From the NCBI GenBank assembly GCA_029204225.1, contig CM055095.1:30631538-30695537 (forward strand): 64,000 bases of DNA. Reading direction: 5' to 3'. This document shows, one piece after another, positions 35,210 to 47,360 of the stretch. Positions within the stretch are counted from its first letter, which is position 1, and each line of letters starts with the position of its first letter. Source of the DNA: Diphasiastrum complanatum. Its lineage: Eukaryota > Streptophyta > Lycopodiopsida > Lycopodiales > Lycopodiaceae. Under the pieces are notes generated by a model. That model searched no databases. It was not told the origin of the DNA and saw only the letters and a list, made by a program, of their open reading frames with translations. The translations under genes and the position numbers were made by a program.

Positions 35210-37284
35210 TCTGAAGTGTTTGGATAGTCTCGATGAATTTGTCTTATCGTTTTAAACACTTTTCGTTTTTACTGCATTGGAATCCGAACTCACACTAAAA
35301 AGTTATGTGAGTTATAGAATAAGAACAAAATTGAATTTAACAACTTGGAAAAAAGGGGAAAAGAAAAATCAAAATTGAATTCAATAAATTTTTGGAATCC
35401 ACAAAACATTCTTGTGCTCGAGGAAGAATAGAAAAGACCATGAAGATTTTAAAATTTACGGCAAACATTTTTCCCGGTTACTTCTATGGTGCATTCTGGT
35501 GCTTGTGGATGATCTTGGGAATTGTAGTTTTTTTTAAAAAGGAAATGCCGACAAATATTTTTATTACCGAGCACAGAGGTGGGGCAAGGAGTGGAATTTT
35601 TTGCAGAATATTGGCAGAAAATATTCTGTGGAATATTCTGTATGAGACGATGCAGGAAGGCTACGGAATAGGGAGAGAGAGAAAAGGTAGGTCACCGAAG
35701 GAGAGAGAGAGAAGGTAGGTGACAGAAGGAGATAGGAGTAGAGAGAGAGAGAAAAGGTAGGTAGCCGAAGTCGCGAGGAGAGAGAGACAAAGTAACCAAC
35801 GCGTTGAATCTAATCACGACCGAGGGAATGCGTTGGTTGCAATCTTAACCGAAGGAAATGCGTGAGGGCGGTAACCGAAGCAAGTAGAGTGAGAAAGGAG
35901 ATTCATCTGATTAATGGCAATTCATCGCTTCTTCCTCGCATCACGGCTCTTCGAGAGATGAACTTGGAGTATCTGACTGTAGATGCACAGGCCTTCACTG
36001 CGGATAATGACAGAAACAATAGTTTGTAACAGTTGGGCTGCATCCCGGGTATCAACCTGAGTCTTAAGATACGGCTGGAGTGTAACAGCAAAACGGGATG
36101 GATCTGAAGGAGGAGCACAAATTTCCCCTGGTGCGTTACCGAGCAGCGAGGTCAGCTGCAGTAAATGCTTCCACTGCAACTACTGCGTGTGATTTGATTC
36201 CAACAAAACTTGCAGCGTCCTTATGGGATAGGCTTATGAAGTACAAATCTTCATTGCTAGAATTTCCAAAGTCTGAAACAACACCACAACGCCCTATATC
36301 AATCGACAACTCGGCACCCTTTCATCTTCACCATCGCCGACGGCTCCATTGATTTTCCAGTGCTTCAAGCGCTGGCTGGGTCAGGATTATTCCTGTGTAA
36401 ATGTATAACTTCGTAAATCAACTTCCGCCTATTGAATAACTGATATCAGAAGAGAGATACAGAATTGGCGTGAGGGAGCCGAGTGGTAGGGTTAGGGTTA
36501 GGGTAGATTAGGTTTAGCTCGTGTCTAGGTTAGGGTTGGAAAGGTAGCTTAGTTTTTTTTTTTTAAATTGAACTTCAAAATGAAAAATGTGAAAAAAATT
36601 TACAAAGAAAACTAAACTTCAAATCTGAAAATTTGAAGTGCTTCTCTCTCACTTGTAAAAAAAATTTGCAAGATTCTTTCTAATCTAACCCATCTCTAGT
36701 AATTTGATCATTGATCCAAATCAAACAAACTTAGTACCTCTGAAAAGCTAGCAACAAGCTCTATCAGGCTATAGTATCAGATCAATGATTGAATCTGATT
36801 TGATACGTCAAATTAACAACAGAACAAGACTGAAAATTTTGAAAAAAGAAACTAGAGCTACAAATCAAGATTTGTCATAACTTTTTGGATACCAATCCAA
36901 ATGACCTGCCATATGGAAGCTAAAACAATGCTCTAAAATCCTATGGAAAGAAACTTGAAATAAAAACTCAGATCAAATATGAAAAACTCAAATCAAGTGA
37001 AAGCAAAATCCTAGTCACCTACTTTGACAGCTCTTGGGAAAAGTGCAATAACTTTTGCATCTCTTATCCAATTGGCTTGAAAATTGGTGCAAATTAAAGT
37101 TGAACAATTCTACAATCCTATGGAATCAAATTAGAAATGAAAAACAAAATTGAATGTCAAAAATTCGTCTGAACAGAACTGAAAATTTCAAAGTTAAAAA
37201 CTAGCAAAAAGAAAGCTACAAAAAACAATAAACTCATCAAATCTAATGGAATCCTCATAAAATCATCATGAATCATGGATCTAG
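35210..37284 (-). other. Gypsy untranslated leader with purine repeats
   Basis: The right half (36541-37284) matches the leader of the older copy at about 5,011-5,760. 35,660-35,780 is an imperfect repeat of GAGAGAGAGAAAAGGTAGGT. 35,900-36,400 holds the possible captured gene segment. A short TTAGGG-like run lies at about 36,487-36,505. Confidence 0.8.
35903..36352 (-). pseudogene. Possible captured host-gene segment (SCC2/NIPBL-like)
   Basis: Within the gypsy leader and in the element's sense direction. The frame at 35922-36179 contains ICAPPSDPSRFAVTLQPYLK followed by TQVDTRDAAQLLQTIVSVI. From memory this resembles a HEAT-repeat stretch of the plant cohesin loader SCC2 (CAP.SDP..F..TLQPYLK.QVD). 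Retrotransposon leaders do not normally encode such a sequence. A second open stretch in another frame just upstream (DAASFVGIKSHAVVAVEAFT) also looks coding. It carries stops and is not a gene on its own. Source and identity need a protein search. Confidence 0.45.
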
Positions 37285-37296
37285 GCTTTGATACCA
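37285..37296 (-). other. Gypsy primer binding site (tRNA-iMet, one mismatch)
   Basis: Minus-strand TGGTATCAAAGC, five bases from the 5' LTR. It differs from the iMet site TGGTATCAGAGC by G to A. Confidence 0.88.
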
Positions 37297-37301
37297 AAAA
37301 A

Positions 37302-37820
37302 TGTCATGTGCCAAATCCCAAACTAATAGCAATAACAATGAAGTAAAGCTAGAAGCAAGAAGATAACAAGACATTCATGATAGCATATCAATAGAAAGCT
37401 AGAAACATGGAGATCTCAATGGAATCACATTAGCAAGAGTACAAAACAATGTAAATGAGCATGGATTCATGTAGATAGGGCACATGAGACATAGCAATGG
37501 AAATCCCTATGACTCACATTCACAAGGAAGCTAGAAGCTCTCACTTGCAAATGAGCCAAAAGATCCACAAAATGATGTCTCTTGCCTAGTTATAGACAAT
37601 GCTCTTACTTAACTAAACATAACTATCTTGAAGGATAGTTAACCCTTGTTAAGCATTATTTAGCCTACATTGGGCTCTTAGTGGCCTAATATCCTTATTT
37701 ATTACTTTGAAGGACCTAAAGAGGGAACCGCCTTGTTCTTAAGGCTAATAGCTTCTTTTGGGCCTACAAAGCTTACAATGGATGCATTGATAAGCATGGA
37801 TGTACTAAAAGTACATGACA
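37302..37820 (-). repeat. Gypsy 5' LTR
   Basis: 519 bp with TG...CA termini, aligns with 29863-30388 along its whole length. Confidence 0.95.
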
Positions 37821-37825
37821 TGTAT

Positions 37826-38020
37826 TCACCTATGCACAACATTATGCATCATTGAAGTTGGATATGAGCATACTGATCCAGCACTGGCTATGCATTTCTA
37901 TTCCAATGAACATTGTTAAAGTTGGATATGAGGATACTGATCCAGCGTTGGCTGCGCATTTCTATTCCAATGTGTCGTCGGCCGCCCATTGCCCCCGTCA
38001 TCGACGGGCACACTTTACTA

Positions 38021-38054
<34 letters not shown>

Positions 38055-40703
38055 CATCATTAATGTTCAATATGCATATGGCTATATACTATAGCTACAC
38101 AAATCGCTGGAACAATGACTACATTTGTTATACCATATTTGTTTGAATGGATTCACTTTTGGGCAATGGTTTTGCACCTTCATCGCTGGAAGGATAGCGA
38201 TGATAACACCTTTTTAAAACGATGATAACACTTTTGAAAGACGTAGGGATCTGTTGATTCTCCGCTGAGAGATAGTGACCTACTGTTTACCGATAGTTGT
38301 TTGAACCATCTTTTGATGTATGCGTTATGATAAGTGCATGCTTTAATATACGAAGCCATATGTCTCTTGCTTCACAGCGACCTCTATACTGCAGCATTAC
38401 ACCTCGATTCCATTTTCAGATTCGGTTCACACTCTCATACATGTATGTGCTTCGATAAGAGACTGAAAAGATGAGTAGTTATATGCTCTTTATCATATGC
38501 AGATAATGCGTTTCATAGATAAAAACATACTGACTGGCATTACTTTTTATGCTATCACAGCTATGGCATAGATTAGACTCGAATATGCTTACTGGCACTC
38601 TTCAAGGGAAACGTCTTTCATAAACAAACATGACTTCCTCACAGGATTCGTATGCGACAACTATTCAGGTTAGTACGGCAATACTTTATTTTGCGCACTA
38701 ATGTGCAATGTGATAATAGTGTTTACACTATGAATATGAATGGTGGTAAGTTAAAAAAGATGTTTTTATATAAGCAGGGTTAAACAAACTACATGATTCA
38801 GTTCTTCCATTTTTCAATGAAAAGCATGCTTAGTTAATTATGGCTACACTTATGATGACGTTGCAAGTTACTCTTCCCATGTTTAAAGGCTATAAATAAC
38901 ACAAGTATAGATAACCTAGGCACCCCTAATGTACATGGATTTGTACAGGGGAATGATACACTGGTAGGGATTGATATGGTATGGATTTGCCCCAATCCTT
39001 TTGCAAGTGTTAAGATAATATACTTGGCTTAAAAAAACAACTATGAATAGGTATTGTTGATTTGTTTCTTAAATACACGATTGGTACTAAAAAATTAATA
39101 AAAAAGGGTGGTAGCTAGCGTACCCTTGGAAAGCATGGATATGCTCAAGGGTTTCGTAAATGGCACTATGTCTATTATGAATTTAGGTATTGGTATGGCT
39201 TGGATTGGCCCCATACTCGAGTACTGATCCATGCTATCTCTCGTTTGTGATTTGCAACCTATTTAGCATAGTTATTTTTTCAAATACATATGTTTTAAGT
39301 CTATAAATTGATACGGACTAGTACCATAAAACTGATCAGAATGGCGTAATGCTCTGATAGGGTAATAATATGGGAAGACCTATTGCTAGTAATCATGTTT
39401 ACATAGGAATGAGTGGACTACATTTTTACATCAAATATTTTAAACCGTTAAGCTACTAAACTTATTTTGGACATGGATAACAATTGACGTTCAACGTTGA
39501 CACCTGTCTTCCTCATTGTGCTAACTTGTGCGGTTTTGTGTGGTAGGATGGTGGCAGGTACCAGCTGGATGTCTTAAAATTTGTTTCGCTTTACGATGCT
39601 ATTTTTTGAAGTACTGTATGCTTTCAACTATGTTTGACCTTGTTGGGTTATGAATAAAGGTTTCAAAAGGTTTGGTCTTGCTTTGGCAAGAGGAGCTATG
39701 TGTCGTTAATCTCTCTCTGTGTATCCTTGTGGTGTAAATCCAACTATCCTTTGGTCGGTGGGATAGTATCAAACCTTTACCTTATGTGGATTCATAGGCT
39801 AACAAAGGCTTTTTTTCATGGTTTAGTCCTCAGGTTGGGGAGCCCCTTCATTAGAGGAGTTTTCGATTCCAAAAGGGCTGCATAAGAAATCGTGCCTTAG
39901 TAAGAGAATGTTAGGGAGAGAATGATAAAATGCCTAGATTTTATTTTTCTTTTTCTTAGTTTCCGATGCTGCCCGCCATCTAAGTTGTGTGGCTGGCTCA
40001 TTTTTTGAAGTAAATTAATAGTGCGCATGAAACAAAGCATGCTACCAAGAAACAAAGCACGCGCCACAAGCGGGAGAAAATTCCCTCCAAAATTTCATGT
40101 GTAAAGGATTACACAACTCCTAAAGCCCATGATCAATATTTGTAGATCGAAGTTTTACATAAATAAAACCTCTAGCCTTTTAGATTTCTCCAATCATGTT
40201 GTCACACTAATTTGCATGTTAGCTTGTCAAATACTTGTGAGTCATCTTGAGGATGACTCTGAGGAGCTTTGTGAGGAAGTTTTAGCAATGTGGGCTCCTT
40301 TTGCAGCTTTTTATTGATGCTATATGTCTTGTTCTTGTAGGTGCTGATTGCTTTTCGCAGAGTTCAGGTTTATTTTTATTCTCTCCTCCCCTAGATTAAT
40401 AGATAATATTGTTGTAGATAATGTACTGATGTTTCCATCTTCTTGGTTGAGTAAGATATTCTCTCTATTATTAGATTAACCACTCCTTTGTGTAGGATTA
40501 AGGGTTTGGAAGACAAGGCTTAACCTTGTAGAGGTTCAAATCCTCTTCCCTTGAGCTATTAAAATAAGGGAGAACTTGAAGTTGGGTCTGGATTTTGCTT
40601 TTGTTTTTTCAATTTTGAAAATGCAAATAAAAAAAAACTCAATTATGAAATGAAAGTGCTAGATCTTAATTTTTATAGAATCATAAGCAAGATACGCACA
40701 TTT
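37826..40703. other. Intergenic sequence, no gene recognised
   Basis: Contains a direct repeat just right of the gypsy element (GTTGGATATGAG at about 37,855 and 37,920, 65 bp apart) and a (TG)n run. The rest is AT-rich with short ORFs only. Confidence 0.4.
38022..38052 (+). repeat. (TG)n microsatellite
   Basis: About 15 TG units. Confidence 0.95.
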
Positions 40704-41130
40704 CATCATATTCTATGGAAAGAGTAGATCAATTTTTTTTTTCGGCCTCATCTCTACCAGAGTTCAGATAAGAAGTTATGGTAGATCAAAGATTTACAGT
40801 ACAAGATAAGCATTTGATGACACGACACTTGATTATGTGGAATATCTCCACCATGAGAGGATTTGCATTCTGGTAAAAAACAACTTGTCTATTCTTGCAT
40901 CATGGCGATATGCCACATCATCATATTCTATGCAAAGAGTAGATCAATTTTGCTTTTGACCTCATCTCTATCATAGTTCAGATAAGAAAGTTATGGTAGA
41001 TCAAAGATTTATAGTACAAGATAAGCATTTGATGATGTGGCATTTGATGATGTGGAATATCTCCACCACGCAAGGATCTGCATTTTGGTAAAAAAAAACT
41101 TGTCTATTCTTGCGTCATGGCGATATCATC
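40704..41130 (+). repeat. 214-bp tandem duplication
   Basis: CATCATATTCTATGGAAAG starts at 40704 and recurs with one change at 40918. Both copies include AAGTTATGGTAGATCAAAGA and end near CATGGCGATAT. Copies differ by several substitutions and small indels. Directly precedes the Penelope-type RT. Confidence 0.9.
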
Positions 41131-41201
41131 AAAATCTTTAATTAGCCATAACTTTCTTATTTGAGCTCGGACTTGGTAATCACACCTGGAGACAAATAAG
41201 G

Positions 41202-41830
41202 GGGATTCCCATGGGTTTCTCGTGTTCACCACTATGGTGTAACTAGTATCTCTCATATTTTGAAATGTGGTTTATTAAAAGGCTAGCGAAATTAAAGCAA
41301 ATAAAATATATGAATGATTTCAAATTTTCATTTCGGTATATTGATGACATTTGCTTTATCAACAACCCCCTTATTGGGAAATTCTTGGACAAAACACAAC
41401 CTAGAACACCGGATAGCCCTTTCTGGATTTATCCGTTGGAATATCTTGACATCGATGAGAGCGACACAGCCAACAACATGGTAAACTTCTTGAATATCAC
41501 CATCTCCTTTGATGGCAATAAATGGTGCGATACTTCTTTCTAAATACAACAAAAGAAGAGATTTGCCTTTCTGCTATTTACAATACATACATCTGGCCTC
41601 CAATAGGCCAATCTCTAATTCCTATAGGATAATTGTTTCTCATGTTATTGCAGCTATGTATTGTTGTAATAAATAGCAGACGTTTTTTAAAGAAGTTAAG
41701 ACTTTGGTTGATGTGTTTTAGAAGAATGGCTTTATGAAAGACAAATTATGTTTGGTCATTGATAAACTGCTCGCACAAGAAACTTTTCCTGGACTATCTT
41801 TTGATTTGCCTATAAACATTTATACTTCTT
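41202..41830 (+). pseudogene. Penelope-type reverse transcriptase remnant
   Basis: Frame 1 starts with GIPMGFSCSPLWCN, a TAG at about 41,244, then YLSYFEMWF, the RT motif around GxPMG. The catalytic block FRYIDDICFINNPL follows (41,331 on), then WIYPLEYLDI and NMVNFLNITISFDG. After a frameshift at about 41,543 the frame two bases on continues YNKRRDLPFCYLQYIHLASN then RPISNSYRIIVSH. The series R-Y-x-D-D / NNP / YP..L / FL.I / Y.KR..LPF / SN.P is that of Penelope-like RTs, not of copia, gypsy or LINE L1. Two more in-frame stops follow. No GIY-YIG nuclease was recognised. Dead fragment. Confidence 0.62.
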
Positions 41831-41908
41831 TGGTGGGCAGTTAGCTTTCCCTTAGGGGGGAGCTAGCTGCCCCTTGAGGGATTCATTGATTGTGGGTCTG
41901 GTTGGTGG

Positions 41909-42282
<374 letters not shown>

Positions 42283-42283
<1 letters not shown>

Positions 42284-44007
42284 AGTTCAAATGCAAATAC
42301 AAGAAGGACAAGTCCAAGGAAAGGTGTTTCCTTTGTGAAAAGGTGAATGAGGCTTGGAGTCTCACAAGGACCTGCAAGATTTGTCTTCAAGAGTCCATCA
42401 CAACACATGTCAAATCTTTTGAAATTTTTCATTTGGAAGTGCATTGTTTGGTTCAAGATGCAAAGATAGATGTCACCTTCATGAAAGTATCTTGGATTTA
42501 ATTTATGTCCTTGGAAAGTATTTTGCTTGGAACTTTGGACAAGTTCATTATTATCCAAGAGAAATCAATCAAGGATAAGGAGCAATCACAAAATGAAAAT
42601 AGTTTGATTTATGCTCTCATGTCAACTTATGAAGAACCATTTTGCTTTGAAGAGATTTTTGTATCTCAAAGGTGGATTAAGGCAATACTAGTTGAGTGTT
42701 ATGCCTTAAAAGATAGCAAAATATGTTTTCCTTGTAAGCTTACATTAGTTATGAAGTCAAGGAAATGGAAATATCTTCATAATGTAGGATCTTTTGGTTT
42801 CAATAAGATTATGAATGATGTGTTCATTCATAAAGATGAAAATTGTAAGTTTTCAATCTTAAAGGCAAGTTGTAAACTTCTTATGAGAATAAGTGAAGCA
42901 TCCAAAGTGGACACTTATATCCATAAGCAGGTAGTTAGCCTTATTGAGATGGAAATACCTTTTGATTTCAATATTGGAAAAATCATGCCAAGTTGTGGTG
43001 ATTTTTGGACTTATGTTTCTAGCATAAGTAATCTTGATAATCATAGGAAGTGCATATTGAATGGTCATACTTGTTGTGATGATTATGAGACATGGAGGTC
43101 TCTGATTTCCATAAAAAAGGAGCACCATGAAGAGGATCTTAAGGAGTCATCTCAAGGTTCAAATGTGCCAAGGATTGAGGAGGAGAATCCTTCTCAAGGT
43201 TCAGGTGTGCCAAGGATTGAGGAGGAGAGACCTTCTCAAATTGTAATTCCAAGAAGAAACTCAAGAAATATGGTTGAGTCCATGTGGCTCACATTTCAAG
43301 GGAAAGAGGAGCATATCTCATATGGTATACATCACATACTTACTTCTCTTATGTCATTTGATAAATCAATTTGCTTTAGTGAGATCATTGCATCTCAAAA
43401 TTGGAGTAAAGCCATACTAGTTGAGTATGAAGTCTCTCTTGAGAACATAGATGATGTTCTTAAAAGGTTGAAATTGATTTTAAATCAATTAGAAAACAAA
43501 TGGTTATTTCATCAAATGTATGCTCTTAAGTCATGCAAGAGCAAAAGTGATTTGTTCACTCATAGTTTGAAAATTTTTATTGAGGCAAATTGTAAACTCT
43601 CTATGAGAGTAAGTGAATCATCTTCTAAAGACACTTATCTCCATAATGAAGTATTTAGCCTCATTGGATCTGAGATTAGCACGGTAAACAAGCATGAAGA
43701 TATGCTGCAAACACTTTGTTATTATAGCATGCATAGTCTTGCCAATTTGGATGAGTCTAATTCTCTAGATCGTGGTAACATGATGTTAGATCTTTGTGAT
43801 CCTAATAAATCAAGAAGAAATCTTTATTTTCTCATAAGGGAGCATGCCTATGAGAAATCTTTATTTTCTCATAAGGGAGCAAGCCTCAAGGTCAAGCATC
43901 TATATGAAAATTGGAAGGAATCAATTTTGGAGGTGCTAGGATGGTGCAAAGCTCTCAAGCTCATCAAAGATGTCAACATCAAAGAAGCATTATCATGGAT
44001 ATGGTGA
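42283..44007 (+). CDS. Unrecognised two-repeat ORF with copia-like linker sequence
   Basis: A 500-codon frame from an ATG at 42505, the longest in the window. The same frame is open upstream to 42283 except for one TAA at 42499-42501; that part has CFLCEKVNEAWSLTRTCKIC, a CxxC-x14-CxxC pattern. The main ORF is an internal duplication offset by about 240 residues: FCFEEIFVSQRWIKAILVE (47-65) against ICFSEIIASQNWSKAILVE (289-307), and CKLLMRISEASKVDTYIH (123-140) against CKLSMRVSESSSKDTYLH (363-380). The joint has SQGSNVPRIEEENPSQGSGV and RRNSRNM. The pattern RRxxRx...ISY...SL.S....FSE...SQNWSKA resembles the linker before copia reverse transcriptase, so it probably derives from copia pol. No catalytic motif; function unknown. 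Confidence 0.55.
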
Positions 44008-44144
44008 TTTCAGATCAACATCAAGTTCATTGGCTGATCTTCACACCTTTTGAACAAGCAAAGTCCAATTCAGCCCATGAAGTCAAGTTCAAGATCATCA
44101 TGTTTTCCATCAAGCTAAATTTACCAAGCTAGATTTTTGAGGAG

Positions 44145-44912
44145 TGTGAAAAATGCAAAAATAAGCTTGGTAGAGGCCAAAAATCTTGTATATAGATAAA
44201 CACACATGTGTGGAGCCTGTTTCCACATGTGAAACTAGTGTACTTTTCATGTACCATAATCATATAGGATGTACATATGATTTAATTCAAGTTCTAGTGG
44301 CTAAAAAGGCCAAAAACTAGTTTTCTAGACATATGACACATGGCATCAATCTATTGATTGCATGAGCCACATCCTTTGGTTAGGTGTCATATCCCATGTG
44401 TAGAGGACAGCTCACACATGTAAAATAAGCTGAAGTAGGCTAATTTTGAGTTCTAGAAGATTTCCAAGTAGATCTCCATATAGAAGGAAAATAGACCAAA
44501 AGTGCTCAAAATAGAAGGTTTTGTCCAAGTGTCAATTTTGCATGATGAATTATCACATGACAAGGCATCTTCACACATGTGGGATCAAAGGGATGATTAG
44601 TACCACGAGCTCCCACTTATTGTATATATAGAGCCACATTTGGCCATAATCATTGTGAGACACCAATCTTGGTTTTGGAAGCAATTTTGAGTGATTCTCT
44701 CCATTTGTCTACATTTCTTTTGATTGTTTTGAGGTTCTATCAACGTGTACTTGATTTTCAGGTTGGAGTCCGTACTCAGACAGTGTTTCACACGTGTGAA
44801 ACCATAAAGTACACTTACCTTCAATTAATGATTGTTCTTGTTAGGATTTTGTGTCTAGAATTGATCTAGATTGATCTTAATCTGAAGTAGATTGATAGAT
44901 CAAGTAGTCTGA
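44145..44912 (+). repeat. Probable copia-type LTR, plus orientation
   Basis: Begins TGTGAAAAATGC directly after the purine-rich TTTTTGAGGAG, ends near GTCTGACA. Contains TATATATA (44,623-44,630) and CACACATGTG-type palindromes at about 44,203-44,213, 44,252-44,259, 44,573-44,581 and 44,790-44,799, like the LTRs at 9098 and 14368. It fits the 3' LTR of the ORF at 42.5-44.0 kb. No 5' partner; the right end is approximate. Confidence 0.55.
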
Positions 44913-45333
44913 CAACCAATCCCTCTCGAGGAGGATCAGATTAGGATCCACTCTTGGTCCTTTTTGTACTTTTTCCACATTTACGTTGGCGATACGCAAA
45001 AGAGAATGATGCAAATACAAATTGTAGAATTGTTGGATGAATGGACTTTGATTGCAGTTAATACGTTTTAGCTATGAATGGGTGTAGTTCATCGAAGATT
45101 GAATGACATGGAATTGCCCAAGCCTCATAGCGTTCGAACTCTAATGGGTCTTCATGAAGTTTGATGGGTCAGCATGGCACGGATTAAAATGACTTTTAGA
45201 TCACAAAGATCCAATCTCTATAGTTGAAAATGCTTGATTTGAGTTAGCAATACCTCCAAATCCTCATAGAATTTATGGTGCCCTCAAATCCACCACTAGA
45301 TTTGGTAAAAACACAAACTTTGGCCTGCAACCT
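44913..45333 (-). other. Truncated internal leader of a minus-strand copia
   Basis: Lies between the LTR-like sequence and a PBS. No domain is seen. Confidence 0.4.
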
Positions 45334-45345
45334 GCTCTGATACCA
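45334..45345 (-). other. Primer binding site (tRNA-iMet), solitary
   Basis: Minus-strand TGGTATCAGAGC, perfect, directly adjoining TGTGAAGAGATC at 45346. It marks a 5' LTR of a minus-strand element whose body is gone. Confidence 0.88.
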
Positions 45346-46560
<1,215 letters not shown>

Positions 46561-46569
46561 ATGATTGTT

Positions 46570-47360
46570 TGAGTCCATACAACAATCTATGGAGTTTGCA
46601 AACCATGTGCTCTTTACCTTTGAGTTCTTAACCCTCATGCATAGAGTTGTAAATGTCTTCCTCAATAACTCCATTCAAGAATATGTTCTGAACATTCATT
46701 TGGTGAATTTTTGGATATGCTCTATCCATTACTTCAAGAGAGACTGATACGCTCTATCCATTACTTCCAAAGTTTTGCATTAGCATGGTCCAAGGCTTCC
46801 ATAAGTCAATTTCTCAATAAAGTAACATGCATATTTCTCAATGAATTTGGTGGGTGGAAACGGCTTGTTCTTGTTGAGTTTCTTGGAATCACAGGTTTAG
46901 ATCAAGGTTCAAGTTGAAACTATTCCTTCTGTTAATTTAGAATATCCTCCTCAAAATCACTATCATAAGAGTGAGCTCTCAAATAAATATTGTTAGAGAT
47001 TTGAGATTCTCAATGGTAATTGGAGAAGAAAAGAGTAATCAACCCATCTAAAATCTTGTCCTTTTCCTTTAAATTAATGAATTAATCTTCAAGAAAAATT
47101 ATATCATTGCTAACAAAAAATTTGTCATTTGCAAGATCATAAAGCTTTATAAGCTTTATTCTCTGATGAGCAACCAACAAATATAGACCTAATGCTAGAT
47201 GCATCAAGTTTTTCGTTAAGTACTTTTGGTATTTGAGCAAAGGCTATGCAACCAAAAACTTTAATCTGATCCACACCTCATCAGGAGTTTGGTTGTTCAA
47301 ACCTTTAGTACTGAACATAGGTAGCAGTGGCTACAGTCTCAACCCAGAATAGTTTTGTTA
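46570..47360 (-). pseudogene. Copia integrase-end/RT fragment
   Basis: On the minus strand, with frameshifts: FWVETVATATYVQY (47,305-47,360), then GVDQIKVFGCIAFAQIPK, SIFVGCSSENKAYKL, SNDIIFLED and NLKEKDKILDG (about 47,070-47,250). An RT piece like FLNGVIEEDIYNSMHEG lies at 46,600-46,700. This is the same copia stretch as at 6,080-7,000 but in opposite orientation, and heavily decayed. Confidence 0.75.

Larger units (their letters stand above)
29863..37820 (-). mobile_element. Ty3/gypsy chromovirus-type retrotransposon, minus strand
   Basis: 7,958 bp, bounded by LTRs of 526 and 519 bp and TGTAT duplications. The PBS adjoins the right LTR and the PPT the left, so transcription runs right to left. 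Domain order on the minus strand is gag, zinc knuckle, protease, reverse transcriptase, RNase H, integrase, chromodomain: the chromovirus layout. The LTRs differ by about a dozen substitutions and two small indels by eye, so insertion is fairly young. Yet several frameshifts, a deletion between RT and RNase H, and a MITE-like insertion make it defective. The leader between PBS and gag is unusually long (about 2.1 kb) and holds foreign-looking sequence at about 35.9-36.4 kb. Confidence 0.95.

Noticed and set aside
36487-36530. TTAGGG-like telomere repeat
   Set aside because: Only about three adjoining units plus scattered near-matches, inside a retroelement leader.
40515-40555. tRNA-like 3' half (T-arm AGAGG-TTCAAAT-CCTCT with an anticodon-like stem)
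   Set aside because: The anticodon loop is too short or lacks U33, and no acceptor or D arm could be paired. At most a tRNA-derived fossil.
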